Shown here: positions 13,822 to 26,300 of the stretch, piece after piece
Layout of the letters: each line of letters begins with the position of its first letter
How positions within the stretch are numbered: the first letter of the stretch is position 1
Assembly (NCBI RefSeq): GCF_964340395.1
Contig: NC_135558.1
Location: 20,716,371-20,780,370 of the forward strand
Reading direction: 5' to 3'
DNA: 64,000 nucleotides
Source of the DNA: Glandiceps talaboti
Taxonomy: Eukaryota; Hemichordata; Enteropneusta; Spengelidae
Notes under the pieces: generated by a model
The model's database searches: none
Told to the model about the DNA's origin: nothing
The model's input: the letters and a program-made list of their open reading frames with translations, nothing else
Translations under genes and position numbers: made by a program

Positions 13822-16657
13822 TTGGAGATTAGAGTACTTATATTGTCAGCAGTAATATTTTTCAAAAAAGTCAATGTGAGTAGCATCAATAGTAAATGTT
13901 CGAATCTGAATGACTGTTATTTCATTCCATCAATAAGTTTATACTGTATTGTTTGTTTGATTCATTCCTTTAAGGATGGATCTCAAGGCCAAGGAAGCTG
14001 GTACGAAGATGGAAAGAAGATGAACATTAGACAGCCAATCAAGAAGAGAAAGAAGTAAGCGAACATTTGAAATTGTAAAATTACTGAAAATGACCATTAG
14101 GTTTTATTGACCAATAATTACGTTCATTCAGCAATGGAAAGTACAAGTTATCTAAAGGGTCTTTTGTCAGTTCCAAGCATATGAGAATCTGTGACAATCT
14201 TATGTTACAAGTAGATTGTAGCTGAATGAAGAATTATTTTGGAGATAAGCATACTTATATTATCAGCAGCAATATTTTTCAAAAAGGTCAATGTGAGTAG
14301 CATCAATAGTAAATGTTAGAATCTGAATGACTGTTATTTCATTACATCAATAAGTTTATACTGTATTGTTTGTTTGATTCATTCCTTTAAGGATGGATCC
14401 CAAGGCCAAGGAAGCTGGTACGAAGATGGAAAGAAGATGAACATCAGACAGCCAATTAAGAAGAGAAAGAAGTAAGCGAACATTTGAAATTGAAAATTAC
14501 TGAAAATGGCCATTAGGTTTTATTGACCAATAATTACGTTCATTCAGCAATGGAAAGTACAAGTTATCTAAAGAGTCTTTTGTCAGTTCCAACTTCCAAG
14601 CATATGACAAGCTGTGACAATCTTATGTTACAAGTAGATTGTAGCTGAATGAAGAATTATTTTGGAGATTAGAGTACTTATATTGTCAGCAGTAATATTT
14701 TTCAAAAAAGTTAATGTGAGTAGCATCAATAGTAAATGTTAGAATCTGAATGACTGTTATTTCATTCCATCAATAAGTTTATACTGTATTGTTTGTTTGA
14801 TTCATTCCTTTAAGGATGGATCTCAAGGCCAAGGAAGCTGGTACGAAGATGGAAAGAAGATGAACATTAGACAGCCAATCAAGAAGAGAAAGAAGTAAGC
14901 GAACATTTGAAATTGTAAAATTACTGAAAATGGCCATTAGGTTTTATTGACCAATAATTACGTTCATTCAGCAATGGAAAGTACAAGTTATCTAAAGATT
15001 CTTTTGTCAGTTCCAACTTTCAAGCATATGACAAGCTGTGACAATCTTATGTTACAAGTAGATTGTAGCTGAATGAAGAATTATTTTGGAGATTAGAGAA
15101 CTTATATTATCAGCAGTAATATTTTTCAAAAAAGTCAATGTGAGTATCATCAATAGTAAATGTTCGAATCTGAATGACTGTTATTTCATTCCATCAATAA
15201 GTTTATACTGTATTGTTTGTTTGATTCATTCCTTTAAGGATGGATCCCAAGGCCAAGGAAGCTGGTACGAAGATAGAAAGAAGATGAACATCAGACAGCC
15301 AATTAAGAAGAGAAAGAAGTAAGCGAGCATTTGAAATTGTAAAATTACTGAAAATGGCCATTAGGTTTTATTGACCAATAATTACGTTCATTCGGCAATG
15401 GCAAGTACAAGTTATCTAAAGGGTCTTTTGTCAGTTCCAAGCATATGACAAGCTGTGAAAATCTTATGTTACAAGTAGATTGTAGCTGAATGAAGAATTA
15501 TTTTGGAGGTTAGCATACTTATATTATCAGCAGTAATATTTTTCAAAAAAGGTCAATGTGAGTAGCATCAATAGTAAATGTTAGAATCTGAATGACTGTT
15601 ATTTCATTCCATCAATAAGTTTATATTGTACTGTTTGATTAATTCCTTTAAGGATGGATCCCAAGGCCAAGGAAGCTGGTACGAAGATGGAAAGAAGATG
15701 AACATCAGACAGCCAATCAAGAAGAGAAAGAAGTAAGCGAACATTTGAAATTGTAAAATTACTGAAAATGGCCATTAGGTTTATTGACCAATAATTACGT
15801 TCATTCGGCAATGGAAAGTACAAGTTATCTAAAGAGTCTTTTGTCAGTTCCAAGCATGTGACAAGCTGTGACAATCTTATGTTACAAGTAGATTGTAGCT
15901 GAATGAAGAATTATTTTGGAGATTAGAGTACTTATATTATCAGCAGTAATATTTTTCAAAAACGTCAATGTGAGTAGCATCACAAGTAAATGTTAGAATC
16001 TGAATGACTGTTATTTCATTCCATCAATAAGTTTATACTGTATTGTTTGTTTGATTCATTCCTTTAAGGATGGATCTCAAGGCCAAGGAAGCTGGTACGA
16101 AGATGGAAAGAAGATGAACATCAGACAGCCAATCAAGAAGAGAAAGAAGTAAGCGAACATTTGAAATTGTAAAATTATTGAAAATGGCAATTAGGTTTTA
16201 TTGACAAATAATTACGTTCATTCAGCAATGGAAAGTACAAGTTATCTAAAGATTCTTTTGTCAGTTCCAACTTCCAAGGATATGACAAGCTGTGACAATC
16301 TTATGTTACAAGTAGATTGTAGCTGAATGAAGAATTATTTTGGAGATTAGAGTACTTATATTGTCAGCAGTAATATTTTTCAAAAAAGTCAATGTGAGTA
16401 GCATCAATAGTAAATGTTCGAATCTGAATGACTGTTATTTCATTCCATCAATAAGTTTATACTGTATTGTTTGTTTGATTCATTCCTTTATGGATGGATC
16501 CCAAGGCCAAGGAAGCTGGTACGAAGATGGAAAGAAGATGAACATCAGACAGCCAATTAAGAAGAGAAAGAAGTAAGCGAGCATTTGAAATTGTAAAATT
16601 GCTGAAAATGGCCATTAGGTTTTATTGACCAATAATTACGTTCATTCGGCAATGGCA
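13822..16657 (+). repeat. Array segment with seven monomers, partly copied from the 3.7-5.0 kb region
   Basis: Cassettes start at 13975, 14392, 14815, 15239, 15653, 16069 and 16493. The first three match those at 3885, 4302 and 4725 at a constant shift of 10,090 bp, including the rare AATCTGTGACAATC and AGCAGCAATATT variants. The copy at 15,239 has a glycine-to-arginine change (GATAGAAAG). The unit before 15,653 has an extra A in its A-run. Confidence 0.82.
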
Positions 16658-18999
16658 AGTACAAGTTATCTAAAGGGTCTTTTGTCAGTTCCAAGCATAT
16701 GACAAGCTGTGAAAATCTTATGTTACAAGTAGATTGTAGCTGAATGAAGAATTATTTTGGAGGTTAGCATACTTATATTATCAGCAGTAATATTTTTCAA
16801 AAAGGTCAATGTGAGTAGCATCAATAGTAAATGTTAGAATCTGAATGACTGTTATTGCATTCCATCAATAAGTTTATATTGTACTGTTTGATTAATTCCT
16901 TTAAGGATGGATCCCAAGGCCAAGGAAGATGGTACGAAGATGGAAAGAAGATGAACATCAGACAGCCAATCAAGAAGAGAAAGAAGTAAGCGAACATTTG
17001 AAATTGTAAAATTACTGAAAATGGCCATTAGGTTTATTGACCAATAATTACGTTCATTCGGCAATGGAAAGTACAAGTTATCTAAAAAGTCTTTTGTCAG
17101 TTCCAAGCATGTGACAAGCTGTGACAATCTTATGTTACAAGTATATTGTAGCTGAATGAAGAATTATTTTGGAGATTAGAGTACTTATATTATCAGCAGT
17201 AATATTTTTCAAAAACGTCAATGTGAGTAGCATCAATAGTAAATGTTAGAATCTGAATGACTGTTATTTCATTCCATCAATAAGTTTATACTGTATTGTT
17301 TGTTTGATTCATTCCTTTAAGGATGGATCCCAAGGCCAAGGAAGCTGGTACGAAGATGGAAAGAAGATGAACATCAGACAGCCAATTAAGAAGAGAAAGA
17401 AGTAAGCAAACATTTGAAATTGAAAATTACTGAAAATGGCCATTAGGTTTTATTGACCAATAATTACGTTCATTCAGCAATGGAAAGTACAAGTTATCTA
17501 AAGAGTCTTTTGTCAGTTCCAAATTCCAAGCATATGACAAGCTGTGACAATCTTATGTTACAAATAGATTGTAGCTGAATGAAGAATTATTTTGGAGATT
17601 AGAGTACTTATATTGTCAGCAGTAATATTTTTCAGAAAAGTCAATGTGAGTAGCTTCAATAGAAAATGTTAGAATCTGAATGACTGTTATTTCATTCCAT
17701 CAATAAGTTTATACTGTATTGTTTGTTTGATTCATCCCTTTAAGGATGGATCCCAAGGCCAAGGAAGCTGGTACGAAGATGGAAAGAAGATGAACATCAG
17801 ACAGCCAATTAAGAAGAGAAAGAAGTAAGCGAGCATTTGAAATTGTGTAAAATTACTGAAAATGGCCATTAGGTTTTATTGACCAATAATTACGTTCATT
17901 CGGCAATGGCAAGTACAAGTTATCTAAAGGGTCTTTTGTCAGTTCCAAGCATATGACAAGCTGTGAAAATCTTATGTTACAAGTAGATTGTAGCTGAATG
18001 AAGAATTATTTTGGAGGTTAACATACTTATATTATCAGCAGTAATATTTTTCAAAAAGGTCAATGTGAGTAGCATCAATAGTAAATGTTAGAATCTGAAT
18101 GACTGTTATTTCATTCCATCAATAAGTTTATATTGTACTGTTTGATTAATTCCTTTAAGGATGGATCCCAATGCCAAGGAAGATGGTACGAAGATGGAAA
18201 GAAGATGAACATCAGACAGCCAATCAAGAAGAGAAAGAAGTAAGCGAACATTTGAAATTGTAAAATTACTGAAAATGGCCATTAGGTTTATTGACCAATA
18301 ATTACGTTCATTCGGCAATGGAAAGTACAAGTTATCTAAAAAGTCTTTTGTCAGTTCCAAGCATGTGACCAGCTGTGACAATCTTATGTTACAAGTATAT
18401 TGTAGCTGAATGAAGAATTATTTTGGAGATTAGAGAACTTATATTATCAGCAGTAATATTTTTCAAAAACGTCAATGTGAGTAGCATCACAAGTAAATGT
18501 TAGAATCTGAATGACTGTTATTTCATTCCATCAATAAGTTTATACTGTATTGTTTGTTTGATTCATTCCTTTAAGGATGGATCTCAAGGCCAAGGAAGCT
18601 GGTACGAAGATGGAAAGAAGATGAACATTAGACAGCCAATCAAGAAGAGAAAGAAGTAAGCGAACATTTGAAATTGAAAAATTACTGAAAATGGCCATTA
18701 GGTTTTATTGACCAATAATTACGTTCATTCAGCTATGGAAAGTACAAGTTATCTAAAGAGTCTTTTGTCAGTTCCAACTTCCAAGCATATGACAAGCTGT
18801 GACAATCTTATGTTACAAATAGATCGTAACTAAATGAACAATTATTTTGGAGATTAGACTACTTATATTATCAGCAGTAATATTTTTCAAAAAGGTCAAT
18901 GTGAGTAGCATCAATAGTAAATGTTAGAATCTGAACGACTGTTATCTCATTCCATCAATAAGTTTATACTGTATTGTTTGTTTGATTCATTCCTTTAAG

Positions 19000-19070
19000 G
19001 ATGGATCTGGAAGCTGGTACGAAGATGGAAAGAAGATGAACATCAAACAGCCAATCAAGAAGAGAAAGAA
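19000..19070 (+). other. Cassette copy 46 with in-frame 9-nt deletion
   Basis: Nine bases are missing after GATGGATCT, so the phase-0 peptide loses three residues (QGQ) and reads DGSGSW onward with the frame intact to the basic end. Its partner at 22,345 in the second 3,345-bp block has the same deletion, so the deletion predates that duplication. A nearby AGA to AAA change (R to K) is also shared. Confidence 0.85.
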
Positions 19071-22000
19071 GTAAGCGAACATTTGAAATTGTAAAATTAC
19101 TGAAAATGGCCATTAGGTTTTATTGACCAATAATTACGTTCATTCAGCAATGGAAAGTACAAGTTATCTAAAGAGTCTTTTGTCAGTTCCAAATTCCAAG
19201 CATATGACAAGCTGTGACAATCTTATGTTACAAATAGATTGTAGCTGAATGAAGAATTATTTTGGAGATTAGAGTACTTATATTGTCAGCAGTAATATTT
19301 TTCAGAAAAGTCAATGTGAGTAGCTTCAATAGAAAATGTTAGAATCTGAATGACTGTTATTTCATTCCATCAATAAGTTTATACTGTATTATTTGTTTGA
19401 TTCATTCCTTTAAGGATGGATCTCAAGGCCAAGGAAGCTGGTACGAAGATGGAAAGAAGATGAACATCAGACAGCTAATCAAGAAGAGAAAGAAGTAAGC
19501 GAACATTTGAAATTGTAAAATTATTGAAAATGGCCATTAGGTTTTATTGACCAATAATTACGTTCATTCAGCAATGGAAAGTACAAGTTATCTAAAGGGT
19601 CTTTTGTCAGTTCCAACTTCCAAGCATATGACAAGCTGTGACAATGTTATGTTACAAGTAGATTGTAGCTGAATGAAGAATTATTTTGGAGATTAGAGTA
19701 CTTATATTGTCAGCAGTAATATTTTTCAAAAAAGTCAATGTGAGTAGCATCAATAGTAAATGTTCGAATCTGAATGACTGTTATTTCATTCCATCAATAA
19801 GTTTATACTGTATTGTTTATTTGATTCATTCCTTTAAGGATGGATCTCAAGGCCAAGGAAGCTGGTACGAAGATGGAAAGAAGATGAACATCAGACAGCC
19901 AATCAAGAAGAGAAAGAAGTAAGCGAACATTTGACATTGTAAAATTACTGAAAATGGCCATTAGGTTTATTGACCAATAATTACGTTCATTCGGCAATGG
20001 AAAGTACAAGTTATCTAAAGGGTCTTTTGTCAGTTCCAAGCATATGACAAGCTGTGAAAATCTTATGTTACAAGTAGATTGTAGCTGAATGAAGAATTAT
20101 TTTGGAGGTTAGCATACTTATATTATCAGCAGTAATATTTTTCAAAAAGGTCAATGTGAGTAGCATCAATAGTAAATGTTAGAATCTGAATGACTGTTAT
20201 TGCATTCCATCAATAAGTTTATATTGTACTGTTTGATTAATTCCTTTAAGGATGGATCCCAAGGCCAAGGAAGATGGTACGAAGATGGAAAGAAGATGAA
20301 CATCAGACAGCCAATCAAGAAGAGAAAGAAGTAAGCGAACATTTGAAATTGTAAAATTACTGAAAATGGCCATTAGGTTTATTGACCAATAATTACGTTC
20401 ATTCGGCAATGGAAAGTACAAGTTATCTAAAAAGTCTTTTGTCAGTTCCAAGCATGTGACAAGCTGTGACAATCTTATGTTACAAGTATATTGTAGCTGA
20501 ATGAAGAATTATTTTGGAGATTAGAGTACTTATATTATCAGCAGTAATATTTTTCAAAAACGTCAATGTGAGTAGCATCAATAGTAAATGTTAGAATCTG
20601 AATGACTGTTATTTCATTCCATCAATAAGTTTATACTGTATTGTTTGTTTGATTCATTCCTTTAAGGATGGATCCCAAGGCCAAGGAAGCTGGTACGAAG
20701 ATGGAAAGAAGATGAACATCAGACAGCCAATTAAGAAGAGAAAGAAGTAAGCAAACATTTGAAATTGAAAATTACTGAAAATGGCCATTAGGTTTTATTG
20801 ACCAATAATTACGTTCATTCAGCAATGGAAAGTACAAGTTATCTAAAGAGTCTTTTGTCAGTTCCAAATTCCAAGCATATGACAAGCTGTGACAATCTTA
20901 TGTTACAAATAGATTGTAGCTGAATGAAGAATTATTTTGGAGATTAGAGTACTTATATTGTCAGCAGTAATATTTTTCAGAAAAGTCAATGTGAGTAGCT
21001 TCAATAGAAAATGTTAGAATCTGAATGACTGTTATTTCATTCCATCAATAAGTTTATACTGTATTGTTTGTTTGATTCATCCCTTTAAGGATGGATCCCA
21101 AGGCCAAGGAAGCTGGTACGAAGATGGAAAGAAGATGAACATCAGACAGCCAATTAAGAAGAGAAAGAAGTAAGCGAGCATTTGAAATTGTGTAAAATTA
21201 CTGAAAATGGCCATTAGGTTTTATTGACCAATAATTACGTTCATTCGGCAATGGCAAGTACAAGTTATCTAAAGGGTCTTTTGTCAGTTCCAAGCATATG
21301 ACAAGCTGTGAAAATCTTATGTTACAAGTAGATTGTAGCTGAATGAAGAATTATTTTGGAGGTTAACATACTTATATTATCAGCAGTAATATTTTTCAAA
21401 AAGGTCAATGTGAGTAGCATCAATAGTAAATGTTAGAATCTGAATGACTGTTATTTCATTCCATCAATAAGTTTATATTGTACTGTTTGATTAATTCCTT
21501 TAAGGATGGATCCCAATGCCAAGGAAGATGGTACGAAGATGGAAAGAAGATGAACATCAGACAGCCAATCAAGAAGAGAAAGAAGTAAGCGAACATTTGA
21601 AATTGTAAAATTACTGAAAATGGCCATTAGGTTTATTGACCAATAATTACGTTCATTCGGCAATGGAAAGTACAAGTTATCTAAAAAGTCTTTTGTCAGT
21701 TCCAAGCATGTGACCAGCTGTGACAATCTTATGTTACAAGTATATTGTAGCTGAATGAAGAATTATTTTGGAGATTAGAGAACTTATATTATCAGCAGTA
21801 ATATTTTTCAAAAACGTCAATGTGAGTAGCATCACAAGTAAATGTTAGAATCTGAATGACTGTTATTTCATTCCATCAATAAGTTTATACTGTATTGTTT
21901 GTTTGATTCATTCCTTTAAGGATGGATCTCAAGGCCAAGGAAGCTGGTACGAAGATGGAAAGAAGATGAACATTAGACAGCCAATCAAGAAGAGAAAGAA

Positions 22001-22344
22001 GTAAGCGAACATTTGAAATTGAAAAATTACTGAAAATGGCCATTAGGTTTTATTGACCAATAATTACGTTCATTCAGCTATGGAAAGTACAAGTTATCTA
22101 AAGAGTCTTTTGTCAGTTCCAACTTCCAAGCATATGACAAGCTGTGACAATCTTATGTTACAAATAGATCGTAACTAAATGAACAATTATTTTGGAGATT
22201 AGACTACTTATATTATCAGCAGTAATATTTTTCAAAAAGGTCAATGTGAGTAGCATCAATAGTAAATGTTAGAATCTGAACGACTGTTATCTCATTCCAT
22301 CAATAAGTTTATACTGTATTGTTTGTTTGATTCATTCCTTTAAG

Positions 22345-22415
22345 GATGGATCTGGAAGCTGGTACGAAGATGGAAAGAAGATGAACATCAAACAGCCAAT
22401 CAAGAAGAGAAAGAA
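22345..22415 (+). other. Cassette copy 54 with the same in-frame 9-nt deletion
   Basis: Same three-residue deletion and R-to-K change as the copy at 19,000, exactly 3,345 bp away. It is a duplicate of that event rather than an independent one. Confidence 0.85.
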
Positions 22416-23390
22416 GTAAGCGAACATTTGAAATTGTAAAATTACTGAAAATGGCCATTAGGTTTTATTGACCAATAATTACGTTCATTCAGCAATGGAA
22501 AGTACAAGTTATCTAAAGAGTCTTTTGTCAGTTCCAAATTCCAAGCATATGACAAGCTGTGACAATCTTATGTTACAAATAGATTGTAGCTGAATGAAGA
22601 ATTATTTTGGAGATTAGAGTACTTATATTGTCAGCAGTAATATTTTTCAGAAAAGTCAATGTGAGTAGCTTCAATAGAAAATGTTAGAATCTGAATGACT
22701 GTTATTTCATTCCATCAATAAGTTTATACTGTATTATTTGTTTGATTCATTCCTTTAAGGATGGATCTCAAGGCCAAGGAAGCTGGTACGAAGATGGAAA
22801 GAAGATGAACATCAGACAGCTAATCAAGAAGAGAAAGAAGTAAGCGAACATTTGAAATTGTAAAATTATTGAAAATGGCCATTAGGTTTTATTGACCAAT
22901 AATTACGTTCATTCAGCAATGGAAAGTACAAGTTATCTAAAGGGTCTTTTGTCAGTTCCAACTTCCAAGCATATGACAAGCTGTGACAATGTTATGTTAC
23001 AAGTAGATTGTAGCTGAATGAAGAATTATTTTGGAGATTAGAGTACTTATATTGTCAGCAGTAATATTTTTCAAAAAAGTCAATGTGAGTAGCATCAATA
23101 GTAAATGTTCGAATCTGAATGACTGTTATTTCATTCCATCAATAAGTTTATACTGTATTGTTTATTTGATTCATTCCTTTAAGGATGGATCTCAAGGCCA
23201 AGGAAGCTGGTACGAAGATGGAAAGAAGATGAACATCAGACAGCCAATCAAGAAGAGAAAGAAGTAAGCGAACATTTGACATTGTAAAATTACTGAAAAT
23301 GGCCATTAGGTTTATTGACCAATAATTACGTTCATTCGGCAATGGAAAGTACAAGTTATCTAAAGGGTCTTTTGTCAGTTCCAAGCATAT

Positions 23391-26300
23391 GAGAAGCTGT
23401 GACAATCTTATGTTACAAGTAGATTGTAGCTGAATGAAGAATTATTTTGGAGATTAGCATACTTATATTATCAGCAGTAATATTTTTCAAAAAGGTCAAT
23501 GTGAGTAGCATCAATAGTAAATGTTAGAATCTGAATGACTTTTATTTCATTACATCAATATGTTTATACTGTATTGTTTGTTTGATTCATTCCTTTAAGG
23601 ATGGATCCCAAGGCCAAGGAAGCTGGTACGAAGATGGAAAGAAGATGAACATCAGACAGCCAATTAAGAAGATAAAGAAGTAAGCGAACATTTGAAATTG
23701 AAAATTACTGAAAATGGCCATTAGGTTTTATTGACCAATAATTACTTTCATTCAGCAATGGAAAATACAAGTTATCTAAAGAGTCTTTTGTCAGTTCCAA
23801 CTTCCAAGCATATGACAAGCTGTGACAATCTTATGTTAAAAGTAGATTGTAGCTGAATGAAGAATTATTTTGGAGATTAGAGTACTTATATTGTCAGCAG
23901 TGATATTTTTCAAAAAAGTCAATGTGAGTAGCATCAATAGTAAATGTTCGAATCTGAATGACTGTTATTTCATTCCATCAATAAGTTTATACTGTATTGT
24001 TTGTTTGATTCATTCCTTTAAGGATGGATCTCAAGGCCAAGGAAGCTGGTACGAAGATGGAATGAAGATGAACATCAGACAGCTAATCAAGAAGAGAAAG
24101 AAGTAAGCGAACATTTGAAATTATAAAATTATTGAAAATGGCCATTACGTTTTATTGACCAATAATTACGTTCATTCAGCAATGGAAAGTACAAGTTATC
24201 TAAAGAGTCTTTTGTCAGTTCCAACTTCCAAGCATATGACAAGCTGTGACAATCTTATGTTACAAGTAGATTGTAGCTGAATGAAGAATTATTTTGGAGA
24301 TTAGCATACTTATATTATCAGCAGTAATATTTTTCAAAAAGGTCAATGTGAGTAGCATCAATAGTAAATGTTCGAATCTGAATGACTGTTATTTCATTCC
24401 ATCAATAAGTTTATACTGTATTGTTTGTTTGATTCATTCCTTTAAGGATGGATCTCAAGGCCAAGGAAGCTGGTACGAAGATGGAAAGAAGATGAACATC
24501 AGACAGCCAATCAAGAAGAGAAAGAAGTAAGCAAACATTTGAAATTGTAAAATTACTGAAAATGGCCATTAGGTTTATTGACCAATAATTACGTTCATTC
24601 GGCAATGGAAAGTACAAGTTATCTAAAGGGTCTTTTGTCAGTTCCAAGCATATGAGAAGCTGTGACAATCTTATGTTACAAGTAAATTGTAGCTGAATGA
24701 AGAATTATTTTGGAGATTAGAGTACTTATATTGTCAGCAGTAATATTTTTCAAAAAAGTCAATGTGAGTAGCATCAATAGTAAATGTTCGAATCTGAATG
24801 ACTGTTATTTCATTCCATCAATAAGTTTATACTGTATTGTTTCTTTGATTCATTCCTTTAAGGATGGATCTCAAGGCCAAGGAAGCTGGTACGAAGATGG
24901 AAAGAAGATGAACATCAGACAGCCAATCAAGAAGAGTAAGAAGTAAGCGAACATTTGAAATTGTAAAATTACTGAAAATGGCCATTAGGTTTTATTGACC
25001 AATAATTACGTTCATTCAGCAATGGAAAGTACAAGTTATCTAAAGATTCTTTTTTCAGTTCCAACTTCCAAGCATATGACAAGCTGTGACAATCTTATGT
25101 TACAAGTAGATTGTAGCTGAATGAAGAATTATTTTGGAGATTAGAGAACTTATATTATCAGCAGTAATATTTTTCAAAAAAGTCAATGTGAGTAGCATCA
25201 ATAGTAAATGTTCGAATCTGAATGACTGTTATTTCATTCCATCAATAAGTTTATACTGTATTGTTTGTTTGATTCATTCCTTTAAGGATGGATCCCAAGG
25301 CCAAGGAAGCTGGTACGAAGATGGAAAGAAGATGAACATCAGACAGCCAATTAAGAAGAGAAAGAAGTAAGCGAGCATTTGAAATTGTGTAAAATTACTG
25401 AAAATAGCCATTAGGTTTTATTGACCAATAATTACGTTCATTCGGCAATGGCAAGTACAAGTTATCTAAAGGGTCTTTTGTCAGTTCCAAGCATATGACA
25501 AGCTGTGAAAATCTTATGTTACAAGTAGATTGTAGCTGAATGAAGAATTATTTTGGAGGTTAGCATACTTATATTATCAGCAGTAATATTTTTCAAAAAG
25601 GTCAATGTGAGTAGCATCAATAGTAAATGTTAGAATCTGAATGACTTTTATTTCATTACATCAATATGTTTATACTGTATTGTTTGTTTGATTCATTCCT
25701 TTAAGGATGGATCCCAAGGCCAAGGAAGCTGGTACGAAGATGGAAAGAAGATGAATATCAGACAGCCAATTAAGAAGATAAAGAAGTAAGCGAACATTTG
25801 AAATTGAAAATTACTGAAAATGGCCATTAGGTTTTATTGACCAATAATTACTTTCATTCAGCAATGGAAAATACAAGTTATCTAAAGAGTCTTTTGTCAG
25901 TTCCAACTTCCAAGCATATGACAAGCTGTGACAATCTTATGTTACAAATAGATTGTAGCTGAATGAAGAATTATTTTGGAGATTAGAGTACTTATATTGT
26001 CAGCAGTAATATTTTTCAGAAAAGTCAATGTGAGTAGCTTCAATAGAAAATGTTAGAATCTGAATGACTGTTATTTCATTCCATCAATAAGTTTATACTG
26101 TATTGTTTGTTTGATTCATTCCTTTAAGGATGGATCTCAAGGCCAAGGAAGCTGGTACGAAGATGGAAAGAAGATGAACATCAGACAGCTAATCAAGAAG
26201 AGAAAGAAGTAAGCGAACATTTGAAATTGTAAAATTATTGAAAATGGCCATTAGGTTTTATTGACCAATAATTACGTTCATTCAGCAATGGAAAGTACAA

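Larger units (their letters stand above)
16658..23390 (+). repeat. Higher-order repeat B: two tandem copies of a 3,345-bp eight-monomer block
   Basis: Cassettes start at 16906, 17322, 17745, 18160, 18576, 19000, 19415 and 19839. The second set is at 20251, 20667, 21090, 21505, 21921, 22345, 22760 and 23184, each exactly 3,345 bp later. Diagnostic variants shared pairwise include the TGCATTCC near 16,856/20,201, the 9-nt cassette deletion at 19,000/22,345 and the missense ATTTGACATTG at about 19,930/23,275. The blocks separate at their ends, where GACAAG near 20,046 corresponds to GAGAAG near 23,391. Confidence 0.92.
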
